Shown here piece by piece: positions 7,717 to 15,350 of a DNA stretch of 37,051 bases. This DNA is from Porticoccaceae bacterium (GTDB lineage Bacteria > Pseudomonadota > Gammaproteobacteria > Pseudomonadales > Porticoccaceae), in contig JAFMBY010000017.1 in the NCBI GenBank assembly GCA_017858135.1, forward strand, positions 1 to 37,051, read 5' to 3'. The notes under the pieces are model-generated. The model saw only the letters and a program-made list of their open reading frames with translations, did no database searches and had not been told where the DNA came from. The first letter of the stretch is position 1. Every line of letters begins with the position of its first letter. The position numbers were made by a program, and so were the translations under genes.

Positions 7717-8091
7717 ATGACTAATGAAAATGATACCGCGATGGACCCCAATGGGCTGTTTCGCGAAGAAAACTTTACCGATCAAAAAATGGGATCCATT
7801 CGCAAGCTCGTGCCAGTAAAAGCGGATGGCAGCGACGACCCCGATCGCACAACAGAATTTTTCGGTTCGGCGCAGGTCATGACGCCGATGGGGGCAATAC
7901 CGCTTAACTTCGCACTGGACGGAGCCACTATTGGTGAAGCGGCGAGTGACTTTGCCGGCAAGGCGCAAATTGCCGTTGAGGAAGCTGGCAGAGAGATTGA
8001 AAGAATGCGCAGAGAGCAGGCGTCTAAAATCGTTGTGCCCGGTCAGGGCGGTGGCGGCATGGGTAGTCCCGGTGGCGGAATTATTACTTAA
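7717..8091 (+). CDS. Small conserved cytoplasmic protein, unknown function
   Basis: 124-aa soluble protein with no signal peptide or membrane helix. I do not recognise a named family, though the pattern EENFTDQKMGSIRKLVPV followed by QVMTPMGAIPLNF and a C-terminal amphipathic helix (about 70-100, IGEAASDFAGKAQIAVEEAGREIERMRRE, read in pieces) looks like a conserved proteobacterial hypothetical. The end is a flexible Gly-rich tail (PGQGGGGMGSPGGG). It lies 75 nt after arsJ on the same strand and could be co-transcribed, but nothing ties it to arsenic. ATG 7717 is used; the ribosome site is weak. A second ATG at 7741 (MDPNGLF) is an alternative start. Confidence 0.6.
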   Translation: MTNENDTAMDPNGLFREENFTDQKMGSIRKLVPVKADGSDDPDRTTEFFGSAQVMTPMGAIPLNFALDGATIGEAASDFAGKAQIAVEEAGREIERMRREQASKIVVPGQGGGGMGSPGGGIIT

Positions 8092-8115
8092 GCGGGCTTT
8101 TTTTGAACCGGTGGG

Positions 8116-8601
8116 TTATTTGAGCAAGAGACTACCCTGAATCGGTTGAAAGTGATCGGCGGCATCAATCAGTGATCCCGCCGTGAGTGCCTCAACACCA
8201 TAAACCCTTGTCGCAATAGAATAACGCTGGCTCACCCGAGCGAGCAGCAAATCGAAATCGCCATCTCCAGAAAGCAGAACGATTTCGTCCACCGGATTAG
8301 CGCATCCCGCACAATCCATAATATCAATGGCGATCCCTACATCCCAATCACCTTTCGCCGAACCGTCGCTGCGCTGAATAAAAGGTTTGAGTTTAACCTC
8401 GAAGCCGATCTCGCGAAGAACCTGCTGAAAGCCCCGCTGCCCCGCGTCATTGCGCTCGATGGCATAGGCTGTCGCCTGATCAATTTCACCCTGCTCGCTG
8501 AGCTGACGCCACAGTTCGCGATAATTAAAGTAACAGCCAAACTGCTCCTTTACCGTGTAATAGATATTTTGTACATCGACAAACAAAGCGATTTTTTTCA
8601 C
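8116..8601 (-). CDS. NYN-domain (LabA/DUF88-type) putative ribonuclease
   Basis: 161-aa single-domain NYN protein (PIN-like nuclease fold). The conserved acidic residues expected for metal binding are visible: Asp9 in ALFVDVQNIYY, the Asp pair in KGDWDVGIAIDIM (about 85-93) and the SGDGDFD motif (about 110-116). The fold ends with a strand/helix like other LabA-type proteins. The likely activity is RNA cleavage, but the substrate is unknown. The start is GTG at 8601, with AGAGAG about 8 nt upstream; no ATG fits the N-terminus. The gene starts 41 nt after the hutC-type regulator on the same strand, so the two may be co-transcribed. It converges on the small protein gene at 7717-8091. Confidence 0.85.
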   Translation of the reverse strand: MKKIALFVDVQNIYYTVKEQFGCYFNYRELWRQLSEQGEIDQATAYAIERNDAGQRGFQQVLREIGFEVKLKPFIQRSDGSAKGDWDVGIAIDIMDCAGCANPVDEIVLLSGDGDFDLLLARVSQRYSIATRVYGVEALTAGSLIDAADHFQPIQGSLLLK

Positions 8602-8642
8602 TGGGCATGCTCTCTTCTGCGTGGGCCATCAAGATGGCGGAT

Positions 8643-9359
8643 TTATAGCAATAACTCAGTACCAATTCGACAACTAGCACCCGGTGCAATACTTCGACTG
8701 ACACTGATCACTCGATCTTGACGCCAATGGCGACGGGTTATTTTTATGCACGGACTGATCGCCGTCAGTCCCAACACATCAGTAATGGCAATATCAGGAA
8801 TCACTGCCTGCAGCTGATGTTCAACTCGGCTCGGCGGCACCAGCCAATCGAGATAGGCCTGTGGAGTGACCTTCTGATAGTTTTGCTTGAGGTAGGCTGG
8901 CACTCGCGATGGACTGACAAAACACTCCTCCCACTGCACCGGGACCGATGCAATCGAATGGACCAGCACGGAATGATGAACGGGCTCACCCTCGGTCAGT
9001 CCTAACAGAAAAGCGATACTTCTCTCCGCCGCAATAGCATCCAGAGTAACAATACGATTGCTGTACTGCGGATTATTGAAACTAAACTGATGATTAAAGT
9101 CAGGTAATTCCACAACTGAGGCTGACGAACGCGGTTCCGCAACAAAGGTCCCCGCCCCCGGCGAACGCAGCAACAGGCCCTCATCCGCCAACTCTTGCAC
9201 CGCGCGCCGCGCAGTCATCCGGCTAACCGAAAAATCCTCTGATAACTGATTCTCGGAGGGAATACGCTCGCCAGTCTTCCATTGGCCTGACTCAATCTTA
9301 TTTTTGATAAAAGCCTTTATCTGCGCATAGCGCGGTAGTGAATACATAGCCTGAGTCAT
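8643..9359 (-). CDS. GntR/HutC-family transcriptional regulator
   Basis: 238-aa repressor. The N-terminal GntR winged helix (about 1-75) contains IPSENQLSEDFSVSRMTARRAVQELADEGLL and ends GAGTFVAEP. The C-terminal UTRA (chorismate-lyase-like) ligand domain (about 85-235) has the HutC pattern VPVQWEECFVSPSRVPAYLKQ and TPQAYLDWLVPPSRVEHQLQAV. HutC represses histidine use and responds to urocanate; this is the closest recognisable subgroup, but no hut gene lies in the window, so the effector is uncertain. ATG 9359 is chosen because GAGGTG lies 8 nt upstream; an earlier in-frame ATG at 9374 overlaps that ribosome site. Upstream lie HutC-like palindromes (9394-9403, 9512-9521), suggesting autoregulation. 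The NYN gene follows. Confidence 0.87.
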   Translation of the reverse strand: MTQAMYSLPRYAQIKAFIKNKIESGQWKTGERIPSENQLSEDFSVSRMTARRAVQELADEGLLLRSPGAGTFVAEPRSSASVVELPDFNHQFSFNNPQYSNRIVTLDAIAAERSIAFLLGLTEGEPVHHSVLVHSIASVPVQWEECFVSPSRVPAYLKQNYQKVTPQAYLDWLVPPSRVEHQLQAVIPDIAITDVLGLTAISPCIKITRRHWRQDRVISVSRSIAPGASCRIGTELLL

Positions 9360-9393
9360 AGAAACACACCTCATTTAATCTATACACTATACC

Positions 9394-9403
9394 TGTATAT
9401 ACA
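9394..9403. promoter_or_regulatory. HutC-like operator, site 1
   Basis: TGTATATACA is a perfect 10-bp palindrome that fits the HutC-type pattern TGTA-N2-TACA (recalled from Pseudomonas work). It lies 35 bp upstream of the regulator's ATG (9359), where binding would block transcription. The 12-mer ACCTGTATATAC (9391-9402) recurs inverted at 9513-9524. Confidence 0.65.
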
Positions 9404-9428
9404 AATTTAGCATTTTAAAAATCGGGGG

Positions 9429-9466
9429 TTAAGTCATTTATTTTATGTTTAAAATAAATGACTTAA
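9429..9466. repeat. 38-bp perfect inverted repeat upstream of hutC
   Basis: Arms TTAAGTCATTTATTTTA (9429-9445) and its exact reverse complement (9450-9466), 17 bp each, flank a TGTT spacer. The element is nearly all A/T and has no flanking T-run, so it is not an ordinary terminator. It lies between the two HutC-like sites. It may be an operator for another dimeric regulator, a cruciform-prone element or a remnant of a mobile miniature element; none of these is shown. Confidence 0.8.
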
Positions 9467-9511
9467 TATTAAAATGACCACCATATACTGAAAATAGAAG
9501 AATTGCTATTC

Positions 9512-9521
9512 AGTATATACA
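9512..9521. promoter_or_regulatory. HutC-like operator, site 2
   Basis: AGTATATACA differs by one base from the palindrome at 9394-9403; the two centres are 118 bp apart. The surrounding 12-mer GTATATACAGGT (9513-9524) is the exact reverse complement of 9391-9402. A further inverted pair, ATATACTGAA (9483-9492) and TTCAGTATAT (9509-9518), overlaps it. No gene starts to its right, so it would act only on the leftward hutC-type gene, perhaps by looping. Confidence 0.5.
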
Positions 9522-9534
9522 GGTAAATTACAAA

Positions 9535-9798
9535 TCAGGCCTGAAGGTCTTCGACTCCAATAAGATCGAGCTTGTGTTGACGGGGAAGTTTTTTAATCTG
9601 AGCTTCGCGAATACTGGCACTACTGCGATTGTGGCCACCCTCGACAAAAACTATTTTTTCGGGTCTGCGTCCGCGAAAGTACTTGGCTCCAGCACGGCCA
9701 CTCAAGTGCTCCTTAAAACGTCGCTCGACATCAGTGGTGATGCCAGTGTAAAGCGACTGGTCAGTTGCCCGGATAAGATAGACAAACCATTCATTCAT
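9535..9798 (-). CDS. GIY-YIG domain protein, YhbQ/UPF0213 type
   Basis: 87-aa stand-alone GIY-YIG nuclease domain. The motif appears as FVYLIRATDQSLYTGIT (5-21). The conserved Arg/His are in ERRFKEHLSGRAGAKYFRGR (about 25-45) and the metal-binding Glu is in REAQIKKL (about 63-71). Length is close to the family's 95-100 aa. Members of this group are small, poorly understood DNA-nicking proteins linked to repair. Its ATG overlaps the stop of sprT by 4 nt (ATGA), so the two are translationally coupled. It ends just before the palindrome-rich hutC region. Confidence 0.85.
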   Translation of the reverse strand: MNEWFVYLIRATDQSLYTGITTDVERRFKEHLSGRAGAKYFRGRRPEKIVFVEGGHNRSSASIREAQIKKLPRQHKLDLIGVEDLQA

Positions 9799-10322
9799 GC
9801 GCTGGCGGCAACATCCGCAACAATAAAGTCATGACAGGACTGACAGCGGTACTGGGCGCGTCTCATTAGTATCTTCTTATGCCGCACGCTGGTTAACTGA
9901 TGCGTCCTGCAGGCGCACCTATAGGTAAACTGCGCATATTGCCTGACCGGAATTCCCGTTAGGTCGTAACTGCCAGTGGCCTTAGGCTCGGCGCCGAGAT
10001 CAATCATTATCGCTTTCCACTCGGAACCATGGGGTTTGACTCGCCTTAGACCGTAAAGACAGTCCACCAGGTAATGAGCCACCTCATGGGTGACGGTATC
10101 GCTGAGACTGTCTTGATAGTATTTGGCGAAGAGCCAGGGATTGTAGCGGATACGGCGACTGCGGCCCTTGACCTGATACATTCCTGCACACTTGCCCTTG
10201 AGGTCAAAATGCACTGATATAGCGGCGAACTGTCGCCCATAAAGTTGAGATGCTTTGGCGATACAGTGCTCAGTCGCGGCCTCGACCTGACGCCTTTGAA
10301 ATTCAGATATAGGTTCAATCAT
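9795..10322 (-). CDS. sprT: SprT-like zinc metalloprotease-family protein
   Basis: SprT-family protein of 175 aa. The zincin motif HEVAH is at 79-83 with a third ligand candidate in KPHGSEW (His98). A zinc ribbon near the C-terminus is formed by CAC (about 137-139) and CQSC. Eukaryotic relatives (SPRTN) cut DNA-protein crosslinks; the bacterial role is unclear. The frame is open to an ATG at 10409, but that would overlap the divergent PHP gene, and the extra 29 residues are hydrophobic and foreign to SprT. ATG 10322 (MIEPISEF) gives the family length. It is coupled to the downstream GIY-YIG gene by an ATGA overlap. Confidence 0.88.
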   Translation of the reverse strand: MIEPISEFQRRQVEAATEHCIAKASQLYGRQFAAISVHFDLKGKCAGMYQVKGRSRRIRYNPWLFAKYYQDSLSDTVTHEVAHYLVDCLYGLRRVKPHGSEWKAIMIDLGAEPKATGSYDLTGIPVRQYAQFTYRCACRTHQLTSVRHKKILMRRAQYRCQSCHDFIVADVAASA

Positions 10323-10385
10323 GCCAAACAGTATATCGTTGGCCGGGCCTGTTACAATCATTAAAACAGCTATCAAGACGCAAAA

Positions 10386-11207
10386 ATGAATTTTGACTTC
10401 CACTGCCATACTACCGCTTCAGATGGATCGCTAGCCCCCTCCGACCTGATTAATCTCGCTCTCGAGCGAGAGATCGATATGCTCTCGATCACCGATCATG
10501 ACACGCTAGAAGCTTATAAGACGTTAGGCGACCTCGGGGCTAAGTTACAGCTTGTTCCCGGCATTGAGCTTTCCAGTCAGTGGAATCGACGTGGGGTGCA
10601 TATAGTTGGGCTGAACGTGGATATCAACAGTAGCGCGATTCAGGAGGCGGTGGAGCGGCAATCCAAGTCGCGGCAGGATAGGGCAGACATCATTGCCGAG
10701 CGATTGGCGCGACTGGGATTTGCAGATTGCCTTGAAGGTGCAAAGTCCTTTGCCGGCGGCCCACAGGTGGGCCGACCCCACTTTGCGCAACATTTGGTGG
10801 CAATAGGAGCCGTGGCAAATGTTCAGCAGGCCTTTAAACGCTATCTAGGCACAGGAAAGGTCGGAGACGTAAAAGATCAATGGGCTGAGCCCGATACAGT
10901 AATTGGCTGGATCCGCGATGCCGGCGGGGTTGCCGTACTCGCTCACCCAACCAAATATAAACTGACGAGGTCAAAACTGGTCGCGTTGATCGCCGCCTTT
11001 AAAGCTATGGGCGGTCAGGCAATTGAAGTCATCTCCGGCGCCCAAGTACCGTCGGTAACGCGCGATATGGCCAGGCTTTGTGTCGACAGCGGGCTAGAAG
11101 CGTCTTGCGGATCAGACTTTCACAGCCTCAATCAACCCTGGGCATCACTGGGACATGTGGCACCCTTGCCAGACAATTGCACGCCGGTCTGGCAGCGCTG
11201 GCATTGA
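10386..11207 (+). CDS. rnm: PHP-domain phosphoesterase / RNase AM (Rnm, YciV)
   Basis: 273-aa PHP-domain hydrolase. Metal-binding motifs are all present: HCHT (6-9), DHD (37-39), GIELSS (about 60-65), GRPHFA, LAHP and the terminal SDFH. In E. coli the homologue (YciV/TrpH, renamed Rnm) removes nucleotides 5' to 3' from short RNAs, matures 5' ends of rRNAs and hydrolyses 3',5'-nucleoside bisphosphates. Length matches the family (E. coli 293 aa). It starts 63 nt from the divergent sprT start. The 160 nt after it, up to yibN, hold no recognisable terminator or operator. Confidence 0.88.
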   Translation: MNFDFHCHTTASDGSLAPSDLINLALEREIDMLSITDHDTLEAYKTLGDLGAKLQLVPGIELSSQWNRRGVHIVGLNVDINSSAIQEAVERQSKSRQDRADIIAERLARLGFADCLEGAKSFAGGPQVGRPHFAQHLVAIGAVANVQQAFKRYLGTGKVGDVKDQWAEPDTVIGWIRDAGGVAVLAHPTKYKLTRSKLVALIAAFKAMGGQAIEVISGAQVPSVTRDMARLCVDSGLEASCGSDFHSLNQPWASLGHVAPLPDNCTPVWQRWH

Positions 11208-11368
11208 CAGATTCTCAAGCGCAATGAAGGGTTAGCCGAGGCTTAAATTCCTGTGTATACTGGCGCGCTGAAAACCTGTCGACAGCCGTTTAAGCAAGCG
11301 CCTGAACAGACACTAGACCGTGCAAACCAGGCGGCCTCCACAATAATATTGTCAACGGAAACTACTAC

Positions 11369-11782
11369 GTGGATTTTTTCATCTTTGTCAGCGAACAATG
11401 GCTACTCATCTCTTTGCTGATCGCCTTGATCGGTGTGTTTTTATTCACCGAGCAGGGCAAAAGTGGTAAATCAATAAGCCCGGCCGAACTGGTTCGCTTG
11501 ATGAACAGCGAAGAAGCTGTAGTCGTCGATGTACGCAACGCTGGGGAGTTTGAAAGCGGCCATATTCACGGCTCGAGAAATATACCGCACGGCAAGCTAG
11601 CCAGCCGGATTACTGAGCTGGAGAAGTTCCGCAGCAAAATTATTGTGGTGGTCGATAAAATTGGCCAGCACTCAGGTGGCGTAGGCAAAACACTTACCAA
11701 AGAGAGTTATGATGTCCGGCGCCTTGGCGGTGGAATCAGCGAGTGGCAGGGCGCAAGCCTGCCACTTGTCTCAGGCAAATAA
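11369..11782 (+). CDS. yibN: YibN-like membrane rhodanese-fold protein, Cys lost
   Basis: 137 aa: one N-terminal membrane helix (about 10-26) then a rhodanese domain (about 37-133) with VVDVRNAGEFESGHIHGSRNIP-type pattern. The active-site loop reads VVVDKIGQHSGG: Asp96 stands where the catalytic Cys should be, so sulfur transfer by the usual persulfide route looks impossible. The position in the yibN-grxC-secB order, conserved in gammaproteobacteria, makes orthology to YibN likely; E. coli YibN has been linked to the Sec/YidC insertion machinery. The start is GTG at 11369 with GGAA about 8 nt upstream. It is likely the first gene of the operon. Confidence 0.87.
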   Translation: MDFFIFVSEQWLLISLLIALIGVFLFTEQGKSGKSISPAELVRLMNSEEAVVVDVRNAGEFESGHIHGSRNIPHGKLASRITELEKFRSKIIVVVDKIGQHSGGVGKTLTKESYDVRRLGGGISEWQGASLPLVSGK

Positions 11783-11845
11783 AACGTCTCTTACCAACCC
11801 ATATTCTTCTCGTCACCACCTAAAGGTGCGGTCATAGGAAATCCC

Positions 11846-12130
11846 ATGTCTCATGTTGTACTATTCGGCACTCGCTTCTGCCCTTTCTGCGTAGCCGCAA
11901 GACGGTTAATGACCAATAAAGGCATTGATTTTCAGGATATATCAGTGGATAACGATCCTGAATTACGCAGTCGATTAATTGCAAAAAGCGGTCGTAATAC
12001 GGTGCCGCAAATATGGTTTGGCATGGAACATGTGGGCGGCTTTGACGAGCTGCGCGATTTAGACCGCCGTGGCATCATTGATTCCTTGCTACAGGCCGGG
12101 GTTGAATTGGGCGAAACCGTCTCCATATAA
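11846..12130 (+). CDS. grxC: Glutaredoxin 3
   Basis: 94-aa glutaredoxin. The active site is C-P-F-C (12-15), where CPYC is usual; both cysteines are kept, so dithiol activity is expected. The cis-Pro region TVPQIWF (about 52-58) and the glutathione-binding GGFDEL (about 64-69) are intact. It reduces disulfides and glutathione adducts in the cytoplasm using glutathione. AGGAA lies 6 nt before ATG 11846. It sits between yibN and secB, as in E. coli. Confidence 0.93.
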   Translation: MSHVVLFGTRFCPFCVAARRLMTNKGIDFQDISVDNDPELRSRLIAKSGRNTVPQIWFGMEHVGGFDELRDLDRRGIIDSLLQAGVELGETVSI

Positions 12131-12171
12131 AACGTTAATAAATTAAAATTACTACATTTAAAGGGTTGACC

Positions 12172-12681
12172 ATGACTGATGACACTACCGCCGCTCCTGA
12201 AGCAGCCAACCAAGAACAAACCATTGCGCCGAAGTTTGCTGTGCAACGTCTCTACTTAAAAGATCTTTCATTTGAGACCCCTCAGGGAGCAGCAGCTTTT
12301 CAAAAGCAATGGCAGCCGAAAGTCAATCAGGACCTGAGCACCAAAACCAATAAAATAGACGATGGACTCTTTGAAGTCTCGCTGCGCATCACCATTACCG
12401 TCAAGCATGAAGATGAAACGATTTATTTAATTGAGGCAGAGCAGGCCGGTTTGTTTAATATCGAAGGTCTGGAGGGCGGTCAGCTTGCTCAGGTTCTTAA
12501 CGTCACGTGCCCAAGTATGCTGCTTCCCTATGCGAGAGAGGCAATAGACAGTACATTGACCAAGGGCTCATATCCTCCACTGATGATTCCGCCGATTAAT
12601 TTTGATGCGCTCTTTGCCTCTGCCGTTCAGCAGGCCGCTGCAAAACAAGAGGCCACATCGTCAGAGACCAGCACTCACTGA
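12172..12681 (+). CDS. secB: Export chaperone SecB
   Basis: 169-aa homotetrameric cytoplasmic chaperone that keeps precursors unfolded and hands them to SecA. The family core is clear: FAVQRLYLKDLSFETP (about 23-38), the acidic SecA-binding part, and VLNVTCPSMLLPYAREAIDSTLTKGSYPPLMIPPINF in the second half (read in pieces). The N- and C-termini are short and flexible, with a Gln/Ala-rich tail. ATG 12172 is preceded by AAGGG; a TTG two codons earlier is not needed. It is the last gene of yibN-grxC-secB and is followed by a strong terminator. Confidence 0.96.
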   Translation: MTDDTTAAPEAANQEQTIAPKFAVQRLYLKDLSFETPQGAAAFQKQWQPKVNQDLSTKTNKIDDGLFEVSLRITITVKHEDETIYLIEAEQAGLFNIEGLEGGQLAQVLNVTCPSMLLPYAREAIDSTLTKGSYPPLMIPPINFDALFASAVQQAAAKQEATSSETSTH

Positions 12682-12705
12682 GTATCTGGCAACTAGGTCG
12701 CAACC

Positions 12706-12736
12706 AAAAAACCCCGCTGCGAAAGCGGGGTTTTTT
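12706..12736. terminator. Bidirectional terminator between secB and ntrC
   Basis: CCCCGCT (12712-12718), loop GCGAA, AGCGGGG (12724-12730) form a perfect 7-bp G+C-rich stem. It is flanked by six A on the left and six T on the right, so it works in both directions and serves convergent secB and ntrC. Confidence 0.92.
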
Positions 12737-12786
12737 ATTGCCCGCGCTTTGTAACGATCCTGGCCAAAGCCATAACCAACTTAATA

Positions 12787-14205
12787 TTAGAGCGCCTGAC
12801 TCTCCATTTTATATTCCTGCAGTTTGCGCGTCAGGGTATTGCGTCCCCAGCCCAATAGATCGGCGGCGTCCTTTTTCCGCCCACCGGTATGGGCGAGTGC
12901 TGTTTCAATCATTGTTCGCTCAAAGTCAGGAACTGCCTGAGACAGAATATCGCTGCGCCCAGCCTTCAATTCACGTTCACTCCAACGGCGCAACATCTGC
13001 TGCCAATCCCCTTGCGCACGCGGATCGCTAACCGCCTCATCAGCTTTCAGTTCCGGCGGCAGGTCAGTCAATAATACCTCGCGGCCAGCAGCCATTACCG
13101 TCAACCAACGACAGATATTTTCAAGTTGGCGCACGTTACCCGGCCAGGCTAAGCCATAAAAGAAATCTTCGGCTTCGCGGGACAATACCTTGGGTTCCAT
13201 ATCCAGCTCTTTGGCCGCGCGGTGAAAAAAGTGCTTCATCAGCTGAGGAATGTCTTCGCGACGATCGGTTAATCTCGGCAGGTGCACACGGATGACGTTG
13301 AGGCGATGATAGAGATCTTCCCTGAATCGGTTGCTCTCGACCAGCTCCTCAAGATTTTGATGAGTCGCGGCAATAATCCGCACATCGACTTTAACCGAGG
13401 TGTGACCGCCAACTCGATAGAATTCCCCATCAGCTAACACGCGCAGCAGACGGGTTTGCGCCTCCGCCGGCATATCGCCGATTTCGTCAAGGAAAAGAGT
13501 TCCACCATTAGCCTGCTCAAAGCGCCCAACTCGCAATTGTGCGGCGCCAGTAAAGGCACCTTTTTCATGGCCAAATAATTCAGACTCAATCAAATCATGA
13601 GGAATAGCGGCCATGTTGAGGGCAATAAATTTGGCGTTGCGGCGCGGACTGTGTTTATGCAAGGCGTGCGCAACGAGCTCCTTGCCAGTGCCAGACTCAC
13701 CATTGATCAGCACAGTAATATTTGAATTAGAGAGTCGCCCAATCGCCCGGAACACTTCCTGCATCGCGGGAGCTTCACCAATAATTTCCTGAGACGGCGG
13801 CGGCTCTTCGGCGGCTTGCTGAGGCTTTTGCTCGCGAGCAAAGGTAACCCCGCGACGGGCAACATCAACCAGCTCATCCAAGTCGAAAGGTTTCGGCAGG
13901 TATTCAAAGGCACCACCTTGATAGGCGGCCACCGCGCTGTCGAGATCAGAGTGCGCTGTCGTAATAATGACCGGGATATTCGGGCGTGTGCCATGTATCT
14001 GCTTGAGTAATTCAAGGCCATCTATGCCGGGCATTCGAATATCGGAGATAATAATTTCTGGCAGCGAAGAGCGCAGCGCCACAAGTAGGTCATCGCCATT
14101 CTCAAAGCTGCGGACCTCAATGCCTTCACGAGAAATGGCCTTCTCCATCACCCAACGCAGTGAGCGATCATCTTCGGCTATCCAAATTTCTGATGTGCTA
14201 TTCAT
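12787..14205 (-). CDS. ntrC: Nitrogen regulator NtrC (sigma-54 activator)
   Basis: 472-aa NtrC (E. coli 469 aa). The receiver domain (1-120) has phospho-acceptor Asp55 in IIISDIRMPG. The AAA+ domain (about 140-370) has Walker A GESGTGKE (168-175), the sigma-54 contact loop GAFTGA (215-220), Walker B TLFLDE (235-240) and an arginine-finger region. The C-terminal Fis-type HTH (about 440-468) contains KKDAADLLGWGRNTLTRKL. Phosphorylated by NtrB when nitrogen is short, it activates sigma-54 promoters such as those proposed for glnA and ntrBC here. It starts 1 nt after the ntrB stop (coupled) and ends at a bidirectional terminator. Confidence 0.97.
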   Translation of the reverse strand: MNSTSEIWIAEDDRSLRWVMEKAISREGIEVRSFENGDDLLVALRSSLPEIIISDIRMPGIDGLELLKQIHGTRPNIPVIITTAHSDLDSAVAAYQGGAFEYLPKPFDLDELVDVARRGVTFAREQKPQQAAEEPPPSQEIIGEAPAMQEVFRAIGRLSNSNITVLINGESGTGKELVAHALHKHSPRRNAKFIALNMAAIPHDLIESELFGHEKGAFTGAAQLRVGRFEQANGGTLFLDEIGDMPAEAQTRLLRVLADGEFYRVGGHTSVKVDVRIIAATHQNLEELVESNRFREDLYHRLNVIRVHLPRLTDRREDIPQLMKHFFHRAAKELDMEPKVLSREAEDFFYGLAWPGNVRQLENICRWLTVMAAGREVLLTDLPPELKADEAVSDPRAQGDWQQMLRRWSERELKAGRSDILSQAVPDFERTMIETALAHTGGRKKDAADLLGWGRNTLTRKLQEYKMESQAL

Positions 14206-14206
14206 A

Positions 14207-15292
14207 CTAAACCTTTATCGGTAGATAGATCGAGAATTGGGTGCTTCCCGGCTCTGAGTCACATTCAATAATGCCTTGGTGAACATTGATGGCGGACTGA
14301 GCAATGGTTAAACCCAACCCAGTGCCTTCGCTTCGGCCACTAATCATAGGAAAGAAAATCCGCTCTTTAATGTCTTCTGAGATACCCGGACCCGTGTCAA
14401 TAACGTCGAGCCGACACAGCACTTTGTGGTGCTGACCAGCAATGGTGAAGTTGCGTTGAATTCTGCTTTTAAGCGTCAGTCGTCGTTCGGGCAGATCGGC
14501 CTCAAGTAGCGCTTGCATGGCATTGCGCGCGACATTTAAGACAGCCTGAATAAGCTGCTCACGATCAGCGGACAACTCCGGAATACTCGGATCATAATCG
14601 CGGCAAATTACCAACTGTCCCTGCACCTCAGCCTCAATCAAGGTCGCGACATGCTCAACCACCTCATGAATATTAATTGACGTGAACGTGGGCAACTGAC
14701 TGGGACCGAGTAGACGGTCGACAAGATTTCTCAAGCGATCAGTTTCTGTGGTAATGATCTGACACAGCTCAGCAGTCTCACCATTGATCTCACTCTCCGA
14801 AATTTCCTGAGCCAGCAGCTGTGCGGCTCCGCGAATACCGCCAAGAGGATTTTTAATCTCGTGAGCCAGCCCCCGAATTAAACTTCTCGAGGTATCGTGA
14901 ACAGATAGTAGCGCCTCCTCGCGATTGATTCGCAATATACGGCCAACTGGCTGCATCTCCATGAGGATCCAGGCGCCAGAATCAATGCTAATCGGGGTCA
15001 CTGTATAATCCACCTGAGAGGACTCAACGCCTGGGCCTCGCAAAAACTCATGCCGCAGTGTATGAGGATGTCCATAGGCCAACGCTTCGCACAAAGTCTG
15101 CCGTGCAGTCTCATCGTCATTGAACAGGTCACTGGCCGCGGTTCCGCGCAGACGCACGCTACCCACCTGTAACAGAGCCTCTGCCGCAGGATTGATATAG
15201 TCGATCAATAAGCGCTGATCAATCAGCAACACAGCGGTGTTGAGATTATCAAGCAGCAATCTATGTAATTGATCTGAGGTCATAAACTCCAT
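14207..15292 (-). CDS. ntrB: Nitrogen sensor kinase/phosphatase NtrB
   Basis: 361-aa soluble histidine kinase without membrane segments, as for NtrB (E. coli GlnL 349 aa). The PAS domain (about 8-120) is followed by His144 in LAHEIKNPLGGIRGAAQLL and a HATPase domain with NVARNAMQALLEA, DTGPGI and GTGLGLTIAQS. Under PII control it phosphorylates or dephosphorylates NtrC. The start is ATG 15292 or ATG 15283; neither has a good ribosome site at ideal distance. It lies 200 nt downstream of the DUF4124 gene, and that gap holds an NtrC palindrome and a sigma-54-like promoter, so ntrBC can be transcribed separately from glnA. Confidence 0.96.
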   Translation of the reverse strand: MEFMTSDQLHRLLLDNLNTAVLLIDQRLLIDYINPAAEALLQVGSVRLRGTAASDLFNDDETARQTLCEALAYGHPHTLRHEFLRGPGVESSQVDYTVTPISIDSGAWILMEMQPVGRILRINREEALLSVHDTSRSLIRGLAHEIKNPLGGIRGAAQLLAQEISESEINGETAELCQIITTETDRLRNLVDRLLGPSQLPTFTSINIHEVVEHVATLIEAEVQGQLVICRDYDPSIPELSADREQLIQAVLNVARNAMQALLEADLPERRLTLKSRIQRNFTIAGQHHKVLCRLDVIDTGPGISEDIKERIFFPMISGRSEGTGLGLTIAQSAINVHQGIIECDSEPGSTQFSIYLPIKV

Positions 15293-15350
15293 ACCGGTAA
15301 AGTGGGCCAGCTAACCGCGCTGACGGCTAAACCAGCGATGGTGTATAGCC

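Noticed and set aside
8068-8104. CCCG...CGGG plus seven T after the small gene as a terminator
   Set aside because: Stem of only 4 bp with a 21-nt loop; not stable enough to call.
10323-10409. N-terminal 29-residue extension of SprT from ATG 10409
   Set aside because: Would overlap the divergent PHP gene and adds a hydrophobic stretch not found in SprT.
11256-11261. TATACT before yibN as a promoter -10
   Set aside because: No -35 and no extended -10 at proper spacing; too weak to list.
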